64,000 bases of DNA from Kocuria rhizophila (lineage in GTDB: Bacteria; Actinomycetota; Actinomycetes; Actinomycetales; Micrococcaceae). The stretch spans positions 82,625 through 146,624 of the forward strand of contig NZ_RCOM01000001.1 in NCBI RefSeq assembly GCF_003667225.1. Direction: 5' to 3'. Under the pieces are notes generated by a model that saw nothing but the letters and a program-made list of their open reading frames with translations, did no database searches and was not told where the DNA came from. Positions 18,634-28,007 of the stretch are shown here, in pieces. The position numbers were made by a program, and so were the translations under genes. How positions within the stretch are numbered: position 1 is the stretch's first letter; every line of letters starts with the position of its first letter.

Positions 18634-20291
18634 GCCCCCGCACCCGCACCGCACCCACGCTCTCCGAACGGATCACGGGCCTCGCCACGGCCACGGACAT
18701 CGCGGAGGGCCGGCTCGACGCCGCCGTGGTCCAGCAGGCCCGGCAGACCCTCGACCGTGCGGGCCAGCGGCGGGCGCTGTCCGCTGACCACACGGTCGTG
18801 GGGTTCTTCGGCGCGACGGGATCCGGCAAGTCCAGCCTGTTCAATGCGGTGGTGGGCCAGGAGCTCGCCCGGACGGCCGCCCGCCGGCCCACCACGTCAG
18901 CGCCGCTGGCTGCGGTGTGGGGGGACGAGGGCAGCCAGCCCCTGCTCGACTGGCTCGACGTGGCGGAGCGCCACGTGGTCGGCCCGGCGCTGAGCGTGAC
19001 CTCGGGGCACGGTCGCGGGGCGGCCACCACCACGGGTGGTCTCGTGCTGCTCGACCTCCCCGACTTCGACTCCGTGACCCGCGAGCACCGGGAGATCGTC
19101 CAGCGCATGGTGGGTCTCGTGGACGTGGTGGTGTGGGTCGTGGACCCGCAGAAGTACGCGGACGCGGTGCTCCACCAGGACTTCGTCCAGCCGCTCTCCC
19201 GCCACGGCGCGGTCACCATGGTGGTCCTCAACCAGGCGGACAGGCTTGCGGAACGGGACGTCCCCACGGTGCTCGGCTCGCTGCGGGAGCTGCTGGCCCA
19301 GGACGGGCTGCCCGCCACCGGGTCCAGCGCCCCGGTCGCCGTCTCGGCGCGCACGGGGGAGGGCGTGGACGCACTGCGCGCCCGCATCCACGAGGTGGCC
19401 GCCGGGCGGGCGGCCGCGGGTGCGCGTCTGGAAGCGGACGTGGTACACGCCGCGCAGAACCTCGCCCGCGCCGCGGGGGAGGGTGATCCCCACGGGATCG
19501 ACAAGGATGCGAGCGAGCGGCTCACCGCCGGGCTCGCCCGCGCGGCGGGGATCGACATGGTGGCCGACGCCGCCGCACGCTCGTACCGGCTGCGGGCCGG
19601 GCGCCACACGGGCTGGATCGCCACCCGGTGGCTCTCCCGGTTCCGCAAGGACCCCCTCAAGCGGCTGCACATCGAGACCCACGACCGGCACTCGGACCCC
19701 GGGGTGCACCGCACCTCCCTGCCGCCCATGAACGCGGCCCAGAAGGCCTCGGCGGACTCCGCGGTGCGTGGTTTCGCGGACCAGGTCTCCCACGGTGCGG
19801 GGGAGCCGTGGCGTCGCAGCGTCCGCGGTGCCGCCCGGCGTCACGAGGAGCGGCTGCCCGACGCCCTGGACCAGGCCGTGGCGCGCACGAAGTTCTCCGC
19901 ACGCACGTCCTCGTGGTGGTGGATCGTGTTCGACGTCCTGCAGTGGCTGGCGATGGCCGTGACCGTCCTGGGCCTGCTGTGGCTGCTCGGGCTGTTCCTC
20001 GCGGACTACTTCCAGCTGCAGCTGCCCCCGCCGCCCACGGTGGAGGGCTTCCCCCTGCCGGTGCCCACGCTCATGGTCGTGGCCGGGGTGGTGCTCGCCC
20101 TGTTCCTGGCCCTCACCGGCGCGGTGCTCGCCTCACTCGCCTCCCGCGCACGGGCCTCTCGCGTACGACGCCGCCTGCTGCGGTCCGTGCGCGAGGCCGC
20201 AGCAGAGGCGGTGGAGGCCCCGGTGCGCGCCGAGCTCGACGCCCACCAGGAGTTCCGCGAGGCACTCACCCGAGCGGCCACGGCGGTCTGA
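18630..20291 (+). CDS. GTPase-domain membrane protein, second of a pair
   Basis: A 553-residue protein translated from GTG 18630, which overlaps the previous stop (GTGA). It has a P-loop GATGSGKSS (residues 61-69), G3 region LLDLPDFDS, and a good G4 motif NQAD in VVLNQADRL, followed by a G5-like VSART. Two transmembrane segments lie near residues 428-458 and 470-500 in the C-terminal half, with a basic tail. Both pair members share a KYADAV/RYADAV sequence after G3. Tight coupling suggests a heteromeric GTPase complex at the membrane, as known for tandem bacterial dynamins; this is an inference. Confidence 0.75.
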   Translation: MSPRTRTAPTLSERITGLATATDIAEGRLDAAVVQQARQTLDRAGQRRALSADHTVVGFFGATGSGKSSLFNAVVGQELARTAARRPTTSAPLAAVWGDEGSQPLLDWLDVAERHVVGPALSVTSGHGRGAATTTGGLVLLDLPDFDSVTREHREIVQRMVGLVDVVVWVVDPQKYADAVLHQDFVQPLSRHGAVTMVVLNQADRLAERDVPTVLGSLRELLAQDGLPATGSSAPVAVSARTGEGVDALRARIHEVAAGRAAAGARLEADVVHAAQNLARAAGEGDPHGIDKDASERLTAGLARAAGIDMVADAAARSYRLRAGRHTGWIATRWLSRFRKDPLKRLHIETHDRHSDPGVHRTSLPPMNAAQKASADSAVRGFADQVSHGAGEPWRRSVRGAARRHEERLPDALDQAVARTKFSARTSSWWWIVFDVLQWLAMAVTVLGLLWLLGLFLADYFQLQLPPPPTVEGFPLPVPTLMVVAGVVLALFLALTGAVLASLASRARASRVRRRLLRSVREAAAEAVEAPVRAELDAHQEFREALTRAATAV

Positions 20292-20321
20292 GACACCGAG
20301 CTTCCCCGTGCCGCCCGGCGT

Positions 20322-21134
20322 TCACGCCGCGCTGACGCGCACGGCCTCCGTGAGCTGGCGGGCGGCCTGGACCACCACGTCCGCGTGCTTCTGACCGGGC
20401 TGCTTGGACAGCCGCTCGATGGGACCGGAGATCGAGACAGCGGCGATCACCCGGCCCGAGGGCCCGCGGACGGGGGCGGAGACGGACGCGATGCCCGCCT
20501 CGCGCTCGCCGATCGACTGGGCCCAGCCGCGGCGTCGTACCCCGGCGAGCGTGGTGGCGGAGAAGCGGGCGTGCTGCAGACCCTCGATCAGGCGCGCGTG
20601 GTCCTCCCACGCCACGAGGACCTGGGCCGCGGAACCGGCCTTCATGGACAGCTGCGTGCCCACGGGGATCGTGTCCCGCAGACCGATGGGCCGCTCGGCC
20701 GAGGCCACGCACACGCGCCACTCGCCCTGGCGGCGGAACACCTGGGAGGACTCGCCGGTGCTGTCCCGCAGCTGCAGCAGCACGGGTGCCGCGGCGGAGA
20801 TGAGCCGGTCCTCGCCCGCGGCGGAGGCGAGCTCCACCAGACGGGAACCCAGGACGAAGCGCCCCTGGACGTCCCGGCCCACGAAGCGGTGGTGGGCCAG
20901 GGCGACCGCGAGACGGTGCGCAGTGGGGCGCGCGAGTCCCGTGGCCTCCACCAGGTCCGCCAGGGATGCCGGCCCGGCCTCGAGGGCGTCCAGGATGAGG
21001 GAGGCCTTATCGATCACGCCCACCCCCGAGGAGGAGTGCGTGGGCTCGTCGTTCAACCGGGACCCGGTGCCCAGACCACCCAGGGGAGAACCCAGGGGGG
21101 CGCCGGTGGGGTCCATCGCGTGCGTGGTGTCCAT
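20322..21134 (-). CDS. ndgR: IclR-family regulator, NdgR/LtbR type
   Basis: A 270-residue regulator. The winged helix ([36 protein letters not shown], about residues 39-74, split here by reading) precedes an IclR effector domain ([23 protein letters not shown], then [10 protein letters not shown] and AAVSISGP). In Streptomyces NdgR and Corynebacterium LtbR the same type of gene is divergent from leuCD and controls leucine synthesis, and the order is identical here. The ATG at 21134 has a -10 six nt upstream and no ribosome site, so the message is probably leaderless. The first 35 residues are low-complexity. A dyad inside its own promoter suggests autoregulation. Confidence 0.87.
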   Translation of the reverse strand: MDTTHAMDPTGAPLGSPLGGLGTGSRLNDEPTHSSSGVGVIDKASLILDALEAGPASLADLVEATGLARPTAHRLAVALAHHRFVGRDVQGRFVLGSRLVELASAAGEDRLISAAAPVLLQLRDSTGESSQVFRRQGEWRVCVASAERPIGLRDTIPVGTQLSMKAGSAAQVLVAWEDHARLIEGLQHARFSATTLAGVRRRGWAQSIGEREAGIASVSAPVRGPSGRVIAAVSISGPIERLSKQPGQKHADVVVQAARQLTEAVRVSAA

Positions 21135-21140
21135 GCTCCG

Positions 21141-21169
21141 ATAGTGACGTCTCACAATGCGAGAAGCAA
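21141..21169 (-). promoter_or_regulatory. Promoter of the IclR regulator gene
   Basis: TTGCTT (21169-21164), a 17-bp spacer and CACTAT (21146-21141) on the reverse strand. The -10 ends 6 nt before the ATG. Confidence 0.7.
21150..21164. promoter_or_regulatory. Candidate regulator site between ndgR and leuC
   Basis: TCTCAC-AAT-GCGAGA, a dyad with 5 of 6 pairs matching. It sits in the -35/-10 spacer of the regulator promoter and upstream of leuC, so one bound dimer could control both genes. Confidence 0.45.
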
Positions 21170-21289
21170 GTCCACGGGCTGGAACTGGCCGCGGGCAGCC
21201 GGGACGATGGGTCCAGCGGCCGCACCCGTCGGCCGCCCGACGCCCGGGCCCCGCGGACGCCCGGGACCCGAGAGGCAAGGAGAGCAGAG

Positions 21290-22762
21290 ATGAGCACCAC
21301 GGACACCGCCGCACCGCGCACGCTCGCGGAGAAGGTGTGGGACGACCACCTGGTCCGCCGGGGCGAGGCGGGCCGCCCGGACCTGCTCTACATCGACCTC
21401 CACCTGCTCCACGAGGTGACGAGCCCCCAGGCCTTCGAGGGCCTGCGGCTCGCCGGCCGGGGCCTGCGACGCCCGGACCTGACGATCGCCACGGAGGACC
21501 ACAACACCCCCACCGAGGACATCTTCTCCACCATCGCGGACGAGACCTCCCGCAAGCAGATCGAGACGCTGCGCGGCAACTGCGAGGAGTTCGGCGTCCG
21601 GCTGCACTCCCTGGGGGACGCCGAGCAGGGAATCGTGCACGTGGTGGGCCCGCAGCTGGGCCTGACCCAGCCCGGGATGACCGTGGTGTGCGGTGACTCC
21701 CACACCTCCACGCACGGGGCGTTCGGGGCGCTCGCGTTCGGGATCGGCACCTCGGAGGTGGAGCACGTGATGGCCACCCAGACGCTGCCGCTGGCACCGT
21801 TCAAGACCATGGCCGTCACGGTGGAGGGAACGCTCAAGCCGGGGGTGAGCTCCAAGGACATCATCCTGGCGGTGATCGCCAAGATCGGCACCGGCGGCGG
21901 TCAGGGGTACGTGCTGGAGTACCGCGGCTCCGCCATCCGGGCGCTGTCCATGGAGGCCCGCATGACCATCTGCAACATGTCGATCGAGGCCGGTGCCCGT
22001 GCGGGCATGATCGCCCCGGACGAGGTCACCATGGACTACGTCCAGGGACGCCCCCACGCGCCGCAGGGCGAGGACTGGGACGCCGCCGTGCAGTACTGGC
22101 GCACCCTGCACACGGACGAGGGTGCGGAGTTCGACCGGGAGGTCTTCATCGACGCGGACCAGCTGGAGCCGTTCGTCACGTGGGGCACCAACCCCGGCCA
22201 GGGTGTGCCGCTGTCGCAGCCCGTGCCGGACCCGGAGGACGCGGGCGACGACAACGCCAAGGACGCCGCCCGCCGCGCCCTGGACTACATGGGCCTCGAG
22301 GCCGGCACACCTATGAAGGAGATCCCGGTGGACACGGTGTTCCTGGGCTCGTGCACGAACTCGCGGATCGAGGACCTGCGTGCCGCCGCGGACATCCTGA
22401 AGGGACGCCGCAAGGCGGAGAACGTGCGGATGATGGTGGTCCCGGGCTCCGCGAAGGTCCGGCTGCAGGCAGAGGCGGAGGGCCTGGACCGTGTCTTCCG
22501 CGACTTCGGCGCGGACTGGCGGTTCGCCGGGTGCTCCATGTGCCTGGGCATGAACCCGGACCAGCTGGCCCCGGGGGAGCGCTGCGCCTCCACCTCCAAC
22601 CGCAACTTCGAGGGACGCCAGGGCAAGGGTGGGCGCACCCACCTGGTCTCCCCGGTGGTCGCGGCGGCGACCGCCGTGCGCGGGACGCTCAGCGCGCCGT
22701 CGGACCTGGAGCCCGTGCGTGAGGAGACCGCGGTGCCCTCCGGGTTCCAGCCCGCCGTCTGA
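21290..22762 (+). CDS. leuC: 3-isopropylmalate dehydratase large subunit
   Basis: A 490-residue aconitase-family subunit carrying the 4Fe-4S cluster. Motifs include [36 protein letters not shown] (first cluster cysteine) and [13 protein letters not shown] (the Cys-x-x-Cys pair). With LeuD it isomerises 2-isopropylmalate to 3-isopropylmalate. An AAGGAGA ribosome site precedes ATG 21290. It is divergent from the IclR regulator, and leuD follows after 42 nt. Confidence 0.98.
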   Translation: MSTTDTAAPRTLAEKVWDDHLVRRGEAGRPDLLYIDLHLLHEVTSPQAFEGLRLAGRGLRRPDLTIATEDHNTPTEDIFSTIADETSRKQIETLRGNCEEFGVRLHSLGDAEQGIVHVVGPQLGLTQPGMTVVCGDSHTSTHGAFGALAFGIGTSEVEHVMATQTLPLAPFKTMAVTVEGTLKPGVSSKDIILAVIAKIGTGGGQGYVLEYRGSAIRALSMEARMTICNMSIEAGARAGMIAPDEVTMDYVQGRPHAPQGEDWDAAVQYWRTLHTDEGAEFDREVFIDADQLEPFVTWGTNPGQGVPLSQPVPDPEDAGDDNAKDAARRALDYMGLEAGTPMKEIPVDTVFLGSCTNSRIEDLRAAADILKGRRKAENVRMMVVPGSAKVRLQAEAEGLDRVFRDFGADWRFAGCSMCLGMNPDQLAPGERCASTSNRNFEGRQGKGGRTHLVSPVVAAATAVRGTLSAPSDLEPVREETAVPSGFQPAV

Positions 22763-22804
22763 CCACCACACCCGCCCGCAGCACCAGCAGAGAGGGACAC
22801 AGCC

Positions 22805-23404
22805 ATGGAGAAGTTCTCCACCCACCGCGGCGTGGCCGCCCCGTTGAAGCAGTCCAACGTGGACACGGACCAGATCATCCCCGCCGTCTACCTCAAGCGC
22901 ATCACCAAGACGGGTTTCGACGACGCCCTGTTCGCCGGGTGGCGCAAGAATCCCGACTTCGTGCTCAACCGTCCGGAGTACGCCAACGCCTCGGTCCTGG
23001 TGGCCGGTTCCGACTTCGGCACCGGATCCTCCCGCGAGCACGCGGTGTGGGCGCTGCGCGACTATGGCTTCAAGACCGTGATCTCATCGCGCTTCGCGGA
23101 CATCTTCCGTGGGAACTCGGGCAAGCAGGGCCTGCTGGCCGCGCAGGTGGACCAGTCGGACGTCGAGCTGCTGTGGAAGCTCATGGAGGAGCAGCCCGGC
23201 ATCGAGGTCGAGGTGGACCTCGAGGCCCGCACCGTGACCTGCGGAGCCGTGACCGTGCCGTTCCAGATCGACGACTACACGCGCTGGCGGCTCATGGAGG
23301 GCCTGGACGACATCGGTCTCACCCTGCAGCGGGAGACGGACATCGAGGCCTACGAGCGGGACAGGCCGAAGTTCAAGCCCACCACGCTCCCCGCCAGAGT
23401 CTGA
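22805..23404 (+). CDS. leuD: 3-isopropylmalate dehydratase small subunit
   Basis: A 199-residue swivel-domain subunit: [39 protein letters not shown] and [15 protein letters not shown] are diagnostic of LeuD. It forms the substrate-binding part of the LeuCD isomerase. It is co-transcribed with leuC and followed by a GGACCGG/CCGGTCC hairpin (23414-23430) that may end the operon. Confidence 0.98.
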   Translation: MEKFSTHRGVAAPLKQSNVDTDQIIPAVYLKRITKTGFDDALFAGWRKNPDFVLNRPEYANASVLVAGSDFGTGSSREHAVWALRDYGFKTVISSRFADIFRGNSGKQGLLAAQVDQSDVELLWKLMEEQPGIEVEVDLEARTVTCGAVTVPFQIDDYTRWRLMEGLDDIGLTLQRETDIEAYERDRPKFKPTTLPARV

Positions 23405-23413
23405 CAGCCGGCT

Positions 23414-23430
23414 GGACCGGGAGCCGGTCC
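23414..23430 (+). terminator. Hairpin after leuD
   Basis: GGACCGG-gag-CCGGTCC, a perfect 7-bp stem 10 nt past leuD and just before the murA -10. It has no U tract. Confidence 0.4.
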
Positions 23431-23437
23431 GGGCCGG

Positions 23438-23443
23438 TAGAAT
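23438..23443 (+). promoter_or_regulatory. -10 element of murA
   Basis: TAGAAT, giving a leader of about 50 nt. No clear -35. Confidence 0.45.
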
Positions 23444-23501
23444 GTCGAGGTCCCGTGCGTGTTCCGCGCGCGGGAGATCACTTCCCCCAGATCGGTAGGT
23501 C

Positions 23502-24821
23502 ATGACTTCTTTGCGCATCACCGGCGGAGTTCCGCTGACGGGTCAGGTGACGGTACGCGGCGCCAAGAACCTGGTCCCCAAGGCCATGGTGGCCGCGCTG
23601 CTCGGCGCCTCGGCCTCCACCCTGGGCAACGTTCCGGAGATCAAAGACGTCGAGGTGGTCACCGACCTGCTGTCGCTGCACGGAGTGGAGGTCACCCGCG
23701 ACGACGCCCTGGGGCGCCTCACGCTGGACCCCACCAACGTGACGCGGGCGCGCCACGCGGACATCGACGCCCACGCGGGGGATTCCCGCATCCCCATCCT
23801 GCTGTGCGGTCCGCTGCTGCACGCACTGGGTGAGGCGTTCATCCCGGATCTCGGTGGCTGCCGGATCGGGGACCGCCCGATCAACTACCACCTGGAGGTG
23901 CTGCGCAACTTCGGTGCCAAGGTGGAGAAGCTGGACTCCGGCATCCGGATGAGCGCCCCGCACGGGCTGCACGGTGCCAAGATCGACCTGCCCTACCCCT
24001 CCGTGGGCGCCACCGAGCAGGTGCTGCTCACCGCCACGCGCGCCGAGGGCCACACCGAGCTGCGCGGCGCGGCCACCGAGCCCGAGATCATGGACCTGAT
24101 CGCGATCCTGCAGAAGATGGGCGCGCTCATCACCGTGCAGACGGACCGCGTGATCCGCATCGAGGGTGTTCCCGAGCTCCAGGGCTACGTGCACAGCGCC
24201 CTGCCGGACCGCATGGAGGCGGCGTCGTGGGGTTCCGCGGCCCTGGCCACGGGCGGGGACATCTTCGTGGCCGGCGCCAAGCAGGCGGACATGATGACCT
24301 TCCTCAACACCTTCCGCAAGGTGGGCGGCGGGCTGGACATCCGTGAGGACGGCATCCGCTTCTTCCACCCGGGCGGGGACCTGAACCCCCTGATCGTGGA
24401 GACGGACGTCCACCCCGGGTTCATGACCGACTGGCAGCAGCCGCTCGTGGTGGTGCTGACCCAGGCTAAGGGCGTGTCCATCGTGCACGAGACCGTGTAC
24501 GAGAACCGCTTCGGCTTCACCCGCGCCCTGAACCGCATGGGAGCGACCATCCAGGTGCACCGCGAGTGCCTGGGCTCCGTGCCGTGCCGCTTCGGGCAGC
24601 GCAACTTCCTGCACTCCGCAGTGATCTCGGGACCCACGCCCCTGCAGGCGGCGGACATCAACATCCCGGACCTGCGCGGCGGCTTCTCGCACCTGATCGC
24701 GGCGCTCTCCGCCGAGGGCGTGTCCACGGTGACCGGGGTGGAGCTCATCAAGCGGGGCTACGAGCACTTCACCGACAAGCTGGGCGGACTGGGCGCCAAC
24801 TTCGACGTCACCGAGCAGTGA
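23502..24821 (+). CDS. murA: UDP-N-acetylglucosamine 1-carboxyvinyltransferase
   Basis: A 439-residue EPSP-synthase-fold enzyme that transfers enolpyruvate from PEP to UDP-GlcNAc, the first committed step of peptidoglycan synthesis. Catalytic Lys22 is in RGAKNLVPKAMVAALL. The active-site loop reads DLGGCRIGDRP with Cys120 present, the residue alkylated by fosfomycin, so the enzyme should be sensitive; mycobacterial MurA has Asp there. LPDRMEAASW near residue 228 is typical. It starts at ATG 23502 with a weak ribosome site. Confidence 0.97.
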   Translation: MTSLRITGGVPLTGQVTVRGAKNLVPKAMVAALLGASASTLGNVPEIKDVEVVTDLLSLHGVEVTRDDALGRLTLDPTNVTRARHADIDAHAGDSRIPILLCGPLLHALGEAFIPDLGGCRIGDRPINYHLEVLRNFGAKVEKLDSGIRMSAPHGLHGAKIDLPYPSVGATEQVLLTATRAEGHTELRGAATEPEIMDLIAILQKMGALITVQTDRVIRIEGVPELQGYVHSALPDRMEAASWGSAALATGGDIFVAGAKQADMMTFLNTFRKVGGGLDIREDGIRFFHPGGDLNPLIVETDVHPGFMTDWQQPLVVVLTQAKGVSIVHETVYENRFGFTRALNRMGATIQVHRECLGSVPCRFGQRNFLHSAVISGPTPLQAADINIPDLRGGFSHLIAALSAEGVSTVTGVELIKRGYEHFTDKLGGLGANFDVTEQ

Positions 24822-24933
24822 CGCCCGGTGTCCTGAGCGTCCGGCACTGCGGCCGCCGCGCCCCGGTCCTCCCGGGTGCACCGCACACCGCGCGGGTCTC
24901 CCGCGCACCGTTGCCCGAGGAGGGGGTCTCCGG

Positions 24934-25746
24934 ATGAGCAGAACGTCGCAACGATCCACGTTCCGGCTGATCGCCGCGGCCGTGATCCCCGCGTACCGCT
25001 CGCTCGCGGTGCCGCGCTGGCGGGGCACGGAGAACATCCCCGCGTCCGGCGGCTTCGTGGTGGTCTCCAACCACCTCACGGAGATCGACCCGATCACCGT
25101 GGCCTATGCGGTCTACAAGGCGGGCGTGATGCCGCGGTTCCTGGCCAAGGAGTCCCTGTTCCGGGTGCCCGTGCTGGGCCCGGTGCTCACGCGGATCGGG
25201 CAGGTTCCCGTCTACCGGGGCACCTCCCGGGCCAAGGACTCCCTGGAGGCCGCCTTCGCGGAGCTGGCCAGCGGGGGAGCGATCATCGTTTACCCCGAGG
25301 GCACCATCACGCGCGATCCGCAGATGTGGCCCATGCGCGGGCGCACGGGTGCCGCGCGCCTCGCGCTGCAGGCGGACGTTCCCGTGGTGCCCATGGTGCA
25401 CTGGGGGGACCAGGAGATCGTCTACCGGGACCCCCAGGGCCACCGCACCGCCAAGCCCTTCCCGCCCAAGCGCGTGGACGGGATCGTGGGTGAGCCCCTG
25501 CGTGCCTCCGACCTGGTGCCCGGTGGGCTGAAGCACCCGGGGGAGCCGAGCAGCGAGGAGCTCGCGACCGCCACGGCCACGATCATGGTCACGGTGGCCC
25601 GCCTGCTGGGTGAGCTGCGCGGTGAGCCCGCGCCGCAGGAACTGCTCGATCCGCGCGCGCCCCGCCGGGCGGCGTCGTCGGACCCGGGCGACGCCGCGGT
25701 GCCCGAGGACGACCTCGGTTCCGCCGGCGGGAGCGTGGCCCCGTGA
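24934..25746 (+). CDS. 1-acyl-sn-glycerol-3-phosphate acyltransferase family protein
   Basis: A 270-residue PlsC-family acyltransferase with its four blocks: SNHLTEIDP (the HX4D catalytic motif), VPVYRGT, YPEGTITRDP and VPVVPMVHWG. It transfers an acyl chain to lysophosphatidate or a related lipid at the inner membrane face. It overlaps gpsA by 4 nt, so glycerol-3-phosphate formation and acylation are translationally coupled. The C-terminal 40 residues are low-complexity. An AGGAGGGG site precedes ATG 24934. Confidence 0.92.
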   Translation: MSRTSQRSTFRLIAAAVIPAYRSLAVPRWRGTENIPASGGFVVVSNHLTEIDPITVAYAVYKAGVMPRFLAKESLFRVPVLGPVLTRIGQVPVYRGTSRAKDSLEAAFAELASGGAIIVYPEGTITRDPQMWPMRGRTGAARLALQADVPVVPMVHWGDQEIVYRDPQGHRTAKPFPPKRVDGIVGEPLRASDLVPGGLKHPGEPSSEELATATATIMVTVARLLGELRGEPAPQELLDPRAPRRAASSDPGDAAVPEDDLGSAGGSVAP

Positions 25747-26813
25747 GCGCGCGTCCGCAGGGACCCGCCAGGATCACGGTGCTCGGCGCCGGATCGTGGG
25801 GCACCACCTTCGCCAAGGTCCTCGCCGACGCCGCCGTGGACGCCGGTGCCGAGCGGACCGTGTGCCTGTGGGGCCGTGACCCCGAGGCCGTCGAGCGCAT
25901 GGCGCGCGAACGGCGCAACGAGCGCTACGTCCCCGGGATCGACCTGCCCGCAGCACTCACGGTCTCGAGCGACCTCTCCGAGGCCCTGGACGGCGCGGAC
26001 CTCGTGGTGGCCGCGATCCCCGCGCAGGCGCTGCGTGCCCAGCTGGAGATCGCCGCCCCGGCGGTGGCGCCGGACGCGGTGGTGCTGTCCCTGGCCAAGG
26101 GCCTGGAGTCCAGCACCGGGCTGCGGATGACCCAGGTGATCGCCGAGGTCCTCGCGGAGGCAACCGGGGTCCCCGAGCAGGACTGGGCCCGGCGCACGTG
26201 CGTGCTGTCCGGACCGAACCTGGCCATGGAGATCGCCCGGGAGGAGCCCACGGCCTCCGTGGTGGCGGCGCCGGAGCACGAGACCGCGGCGTGGGTGGCC
26301 CGTTGCTGCGCGGCGCCCTACTTCCGCCCGTACACCAACACGGACGTGGTGGGCACGGAGATCGGCGGGCTCGTGAAGAACGTGATCGCCCTGTGCGTGG
26401 GCATCTGCGACGGCCGCGAGTACGGGGACAACTCCAAGGCCTCCGTCATGACGCGCGGCCTCGCGGAGACCACGCGGCTCGCCCTGGCCCTCGGTGGCCG
26501 CACCACCACCCTGTCCGGTCTCTCCGGCATGGGCGACCTGGTGGCCACGTGCTCGTCCTCCCTCTCCCGCAACCACACGGCCGGCAGGCTCCTGGGCGCG
26601 GGGCTGACCCTCGCGCAGGTGCAGGACGCCATGACCCAGACCGCCGAGGGGATCAAGTCCGCCCCCGCCGTGCTGGAGCTGGCACGGCGCCACGGCGTGG
26701 ACATGCCCATCACGGAGGCCGTGGTGAGCGTGCTGAGGGGCGAGACACCCGTCCACGAACTGGCCCCCCGACTGCTGGGCCGAGACCTGAAATCCGAAGG
26801 GAACACCGCATGA
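25743..26813 (+). CDS. gpsA: Glycerol-3-phosphate dehydrogenase, NAD(P)+
   Basis: A 356-residue enzyme that reduces dihydroxyacetone phosphate to sn-glycerol-3-phosphate for phospholipids. Nucleotide motif ITVLGAGSWGTTFAKVLADA near the N-terminus, then SLAKGLE, LSGPNLAMEIA, the catalytic lysine region GLVKNVIALCVGICDG and LSGMGDLVATCSS. Start GTG 25743 overlaps the upstream acyltransferase stop, and its own stop overlaps the ddl ATG (ATGA). Confidence 0.97.
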   Translation: MSARPQGPARITVLGAGSWGTTFAKVLADAAVDAGAERTVCLWGRDPEAVERMARERRNERYVPGIDLPAALTVSSDLSEALDGADLVVAAIPAQALRAQLEIAAPAVAPDAVVLSLAKGLESSTGLRMTQVIAEVLAEATGVPEQDWARRTCVLSGPNLAMEIAREEPTASVVAAPEHETAAWVARCCAAPYFRPYTNTDVVGTEIGGLVKNVIALCVGICDGREYGDNSKASVMTRGLAETTRLALALGGRTTTLSGLSGMGDLVATCSSSLSRNHTAGRLLGAGLTLAQVQDAMTQTAEGIKSAPAVLELARRHGVDMPITEAVVSVLRGETPVHELAPRLLGRDLKSEGNTA

Positions 26814-27961
26814 GCACCACCCACGAGACCCCGGAGGCCACGGCGGAGGGTGAGAAGCCCTGCATCGCCGTGGTCTTCGGCGGCCGCTCGTCCGAGCACT
26901 CCATCTCGCTCATCACCGCCCGGTCCGTGCTGCGCGCGATCGACAGGGACCGCTGGGACGTGGTGAGCGTGGGGATCTCCCCGGACGGCGCGTGGTTCCT
27001 GTGCTCCCAGGAGGAGCTCGAGGCGCTGCTGGACGAGCAGCCCATGGCGCAGCTGCCCGTGGGCCCCCACCGCGTGAGCCTCCCGCTGCAGGCCGGGGAC
27101 AGCCGGCTGCTGATCCACGACACCTCCGAGCACGGGGCTCCGCTGTCCCGCGGGCGGCACATCGACGCGGTGTTCCCGCTGCTGCACGGGCCGTTCGGCG
27201 AGGACGGCACGCTGCAGGGCATGCTGGAGCTCGCGGACCTGCCGTACGTGGGGTGCGGCGTGGCGGCGTCGGCCATCGGGATGGACAAGCACTTCATGAA
27301 GCTCGCGTTCGAGGCCGCCGGCCTGGAGGTGGGCCCGTACACCGTGGTCCACGACCGCACGTGGCGCACCGATCCGCAGGGCGTGCGCGATCGTGTGGCA
27401 GAGCTCGGCTTCCCGGTGTTCGTGAAGCCGGCGCGCGCCGGCTCGTCGTTCGGGATCACGCGCGTGGACGAGCCCTCCCAGCTGGACGCCGCGATCGCCA
27501 CGGCGCGCGAGCACGACCTCAAGCTCGTGGTCGAGGCCGGCATCGACGGCCGGGAGATCGAGTGCGCCGTGCTGGGCGGGCACGGCACGGACGAGGCGCG
27601 AGCCTCCCTGCCCGGCGAGATCGAGGTGCACGGCCACGCCCTGTACGACTTCGAGGCCAAGTACGTGGAGTCCGACGGCGCCACGCTCTCGTGCCCGGCG
27701 CGGCTGCCGGAGGACGTGATCGAGACGCTGCGCCGTGACGCCGTGCGCGCGTTCCACGCCGTGGACGGCGAGGGGCTCTCGCGCTGCGACTTCTTCGTGA
27801 CCCAGGACCAGCGCGTGGTCATCAACGAGATCAACACCATGCCGGGGTTCACGCCCATCTCCATGTACCCGCGCATGTGGGCGGCCTCCGGGATCGACTA
27901 CAGCACCCTGATCGACGAGCTCATCACCCTGGCCCTGGAACGGCCCGTGGGACTACGCTGA
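26810..27961 (+). CDS. ddl: D-alanine--D-alanine ligase
   Basis: A 383-residue ATP-grasp ligase that makes D-Ala-D-Ala for peptidoglycan. Motifs: VVFGGRSSEHSISLITA, LLHGPFGEDGTLQGMLEL, FVKPARAGSSFGITRV, GREIECAVLG, and the metal-binding INEINTMPGFTPISMYP. It starts at ATG 26810 inside the end of gpsA. The order plsC-gpsA-ddl is common in actinobacteria and links lipid and wall precursor supply. Confidence 0.97.
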   Translation: MSTTHETPEATAEGEKPCIAVVFGGRSSEHSISLITARSVLRAIDRDRWDVVSVGISPDGAWFLCSQEELEALLDEQPMAQLPVGPHRVSLPLQAGDSRLLIHDTSEHGAPLSRGRHIDAVFPLLHGPFGEDGTLQGMLELADLPYVGCGVAASAIGMDKHFMKLAFEAAGLEVGPYTVVHDRTWRTDPQGVRDRVAELGFPVFVKPARAGSSFGITRVDEPSQLDAAIATAREHDLKLVVEAGIDGREIECAVLGGHGTDEARASLPGEIEVHGHALYDFEAKYVESDGATLSCPARLPEDVIETLRRDAVRAFHAVDGEGLSRCDFFVTQDQRVVINEINTMPGFTPISMYPRMWAASGIDYSTLIDELITLALERPVGLR

Positions 27962-28007
27962 CCGGCAACCGCCCCGTGCCAGGGGACTGACGGCAGAGAG
28001 GCACACC

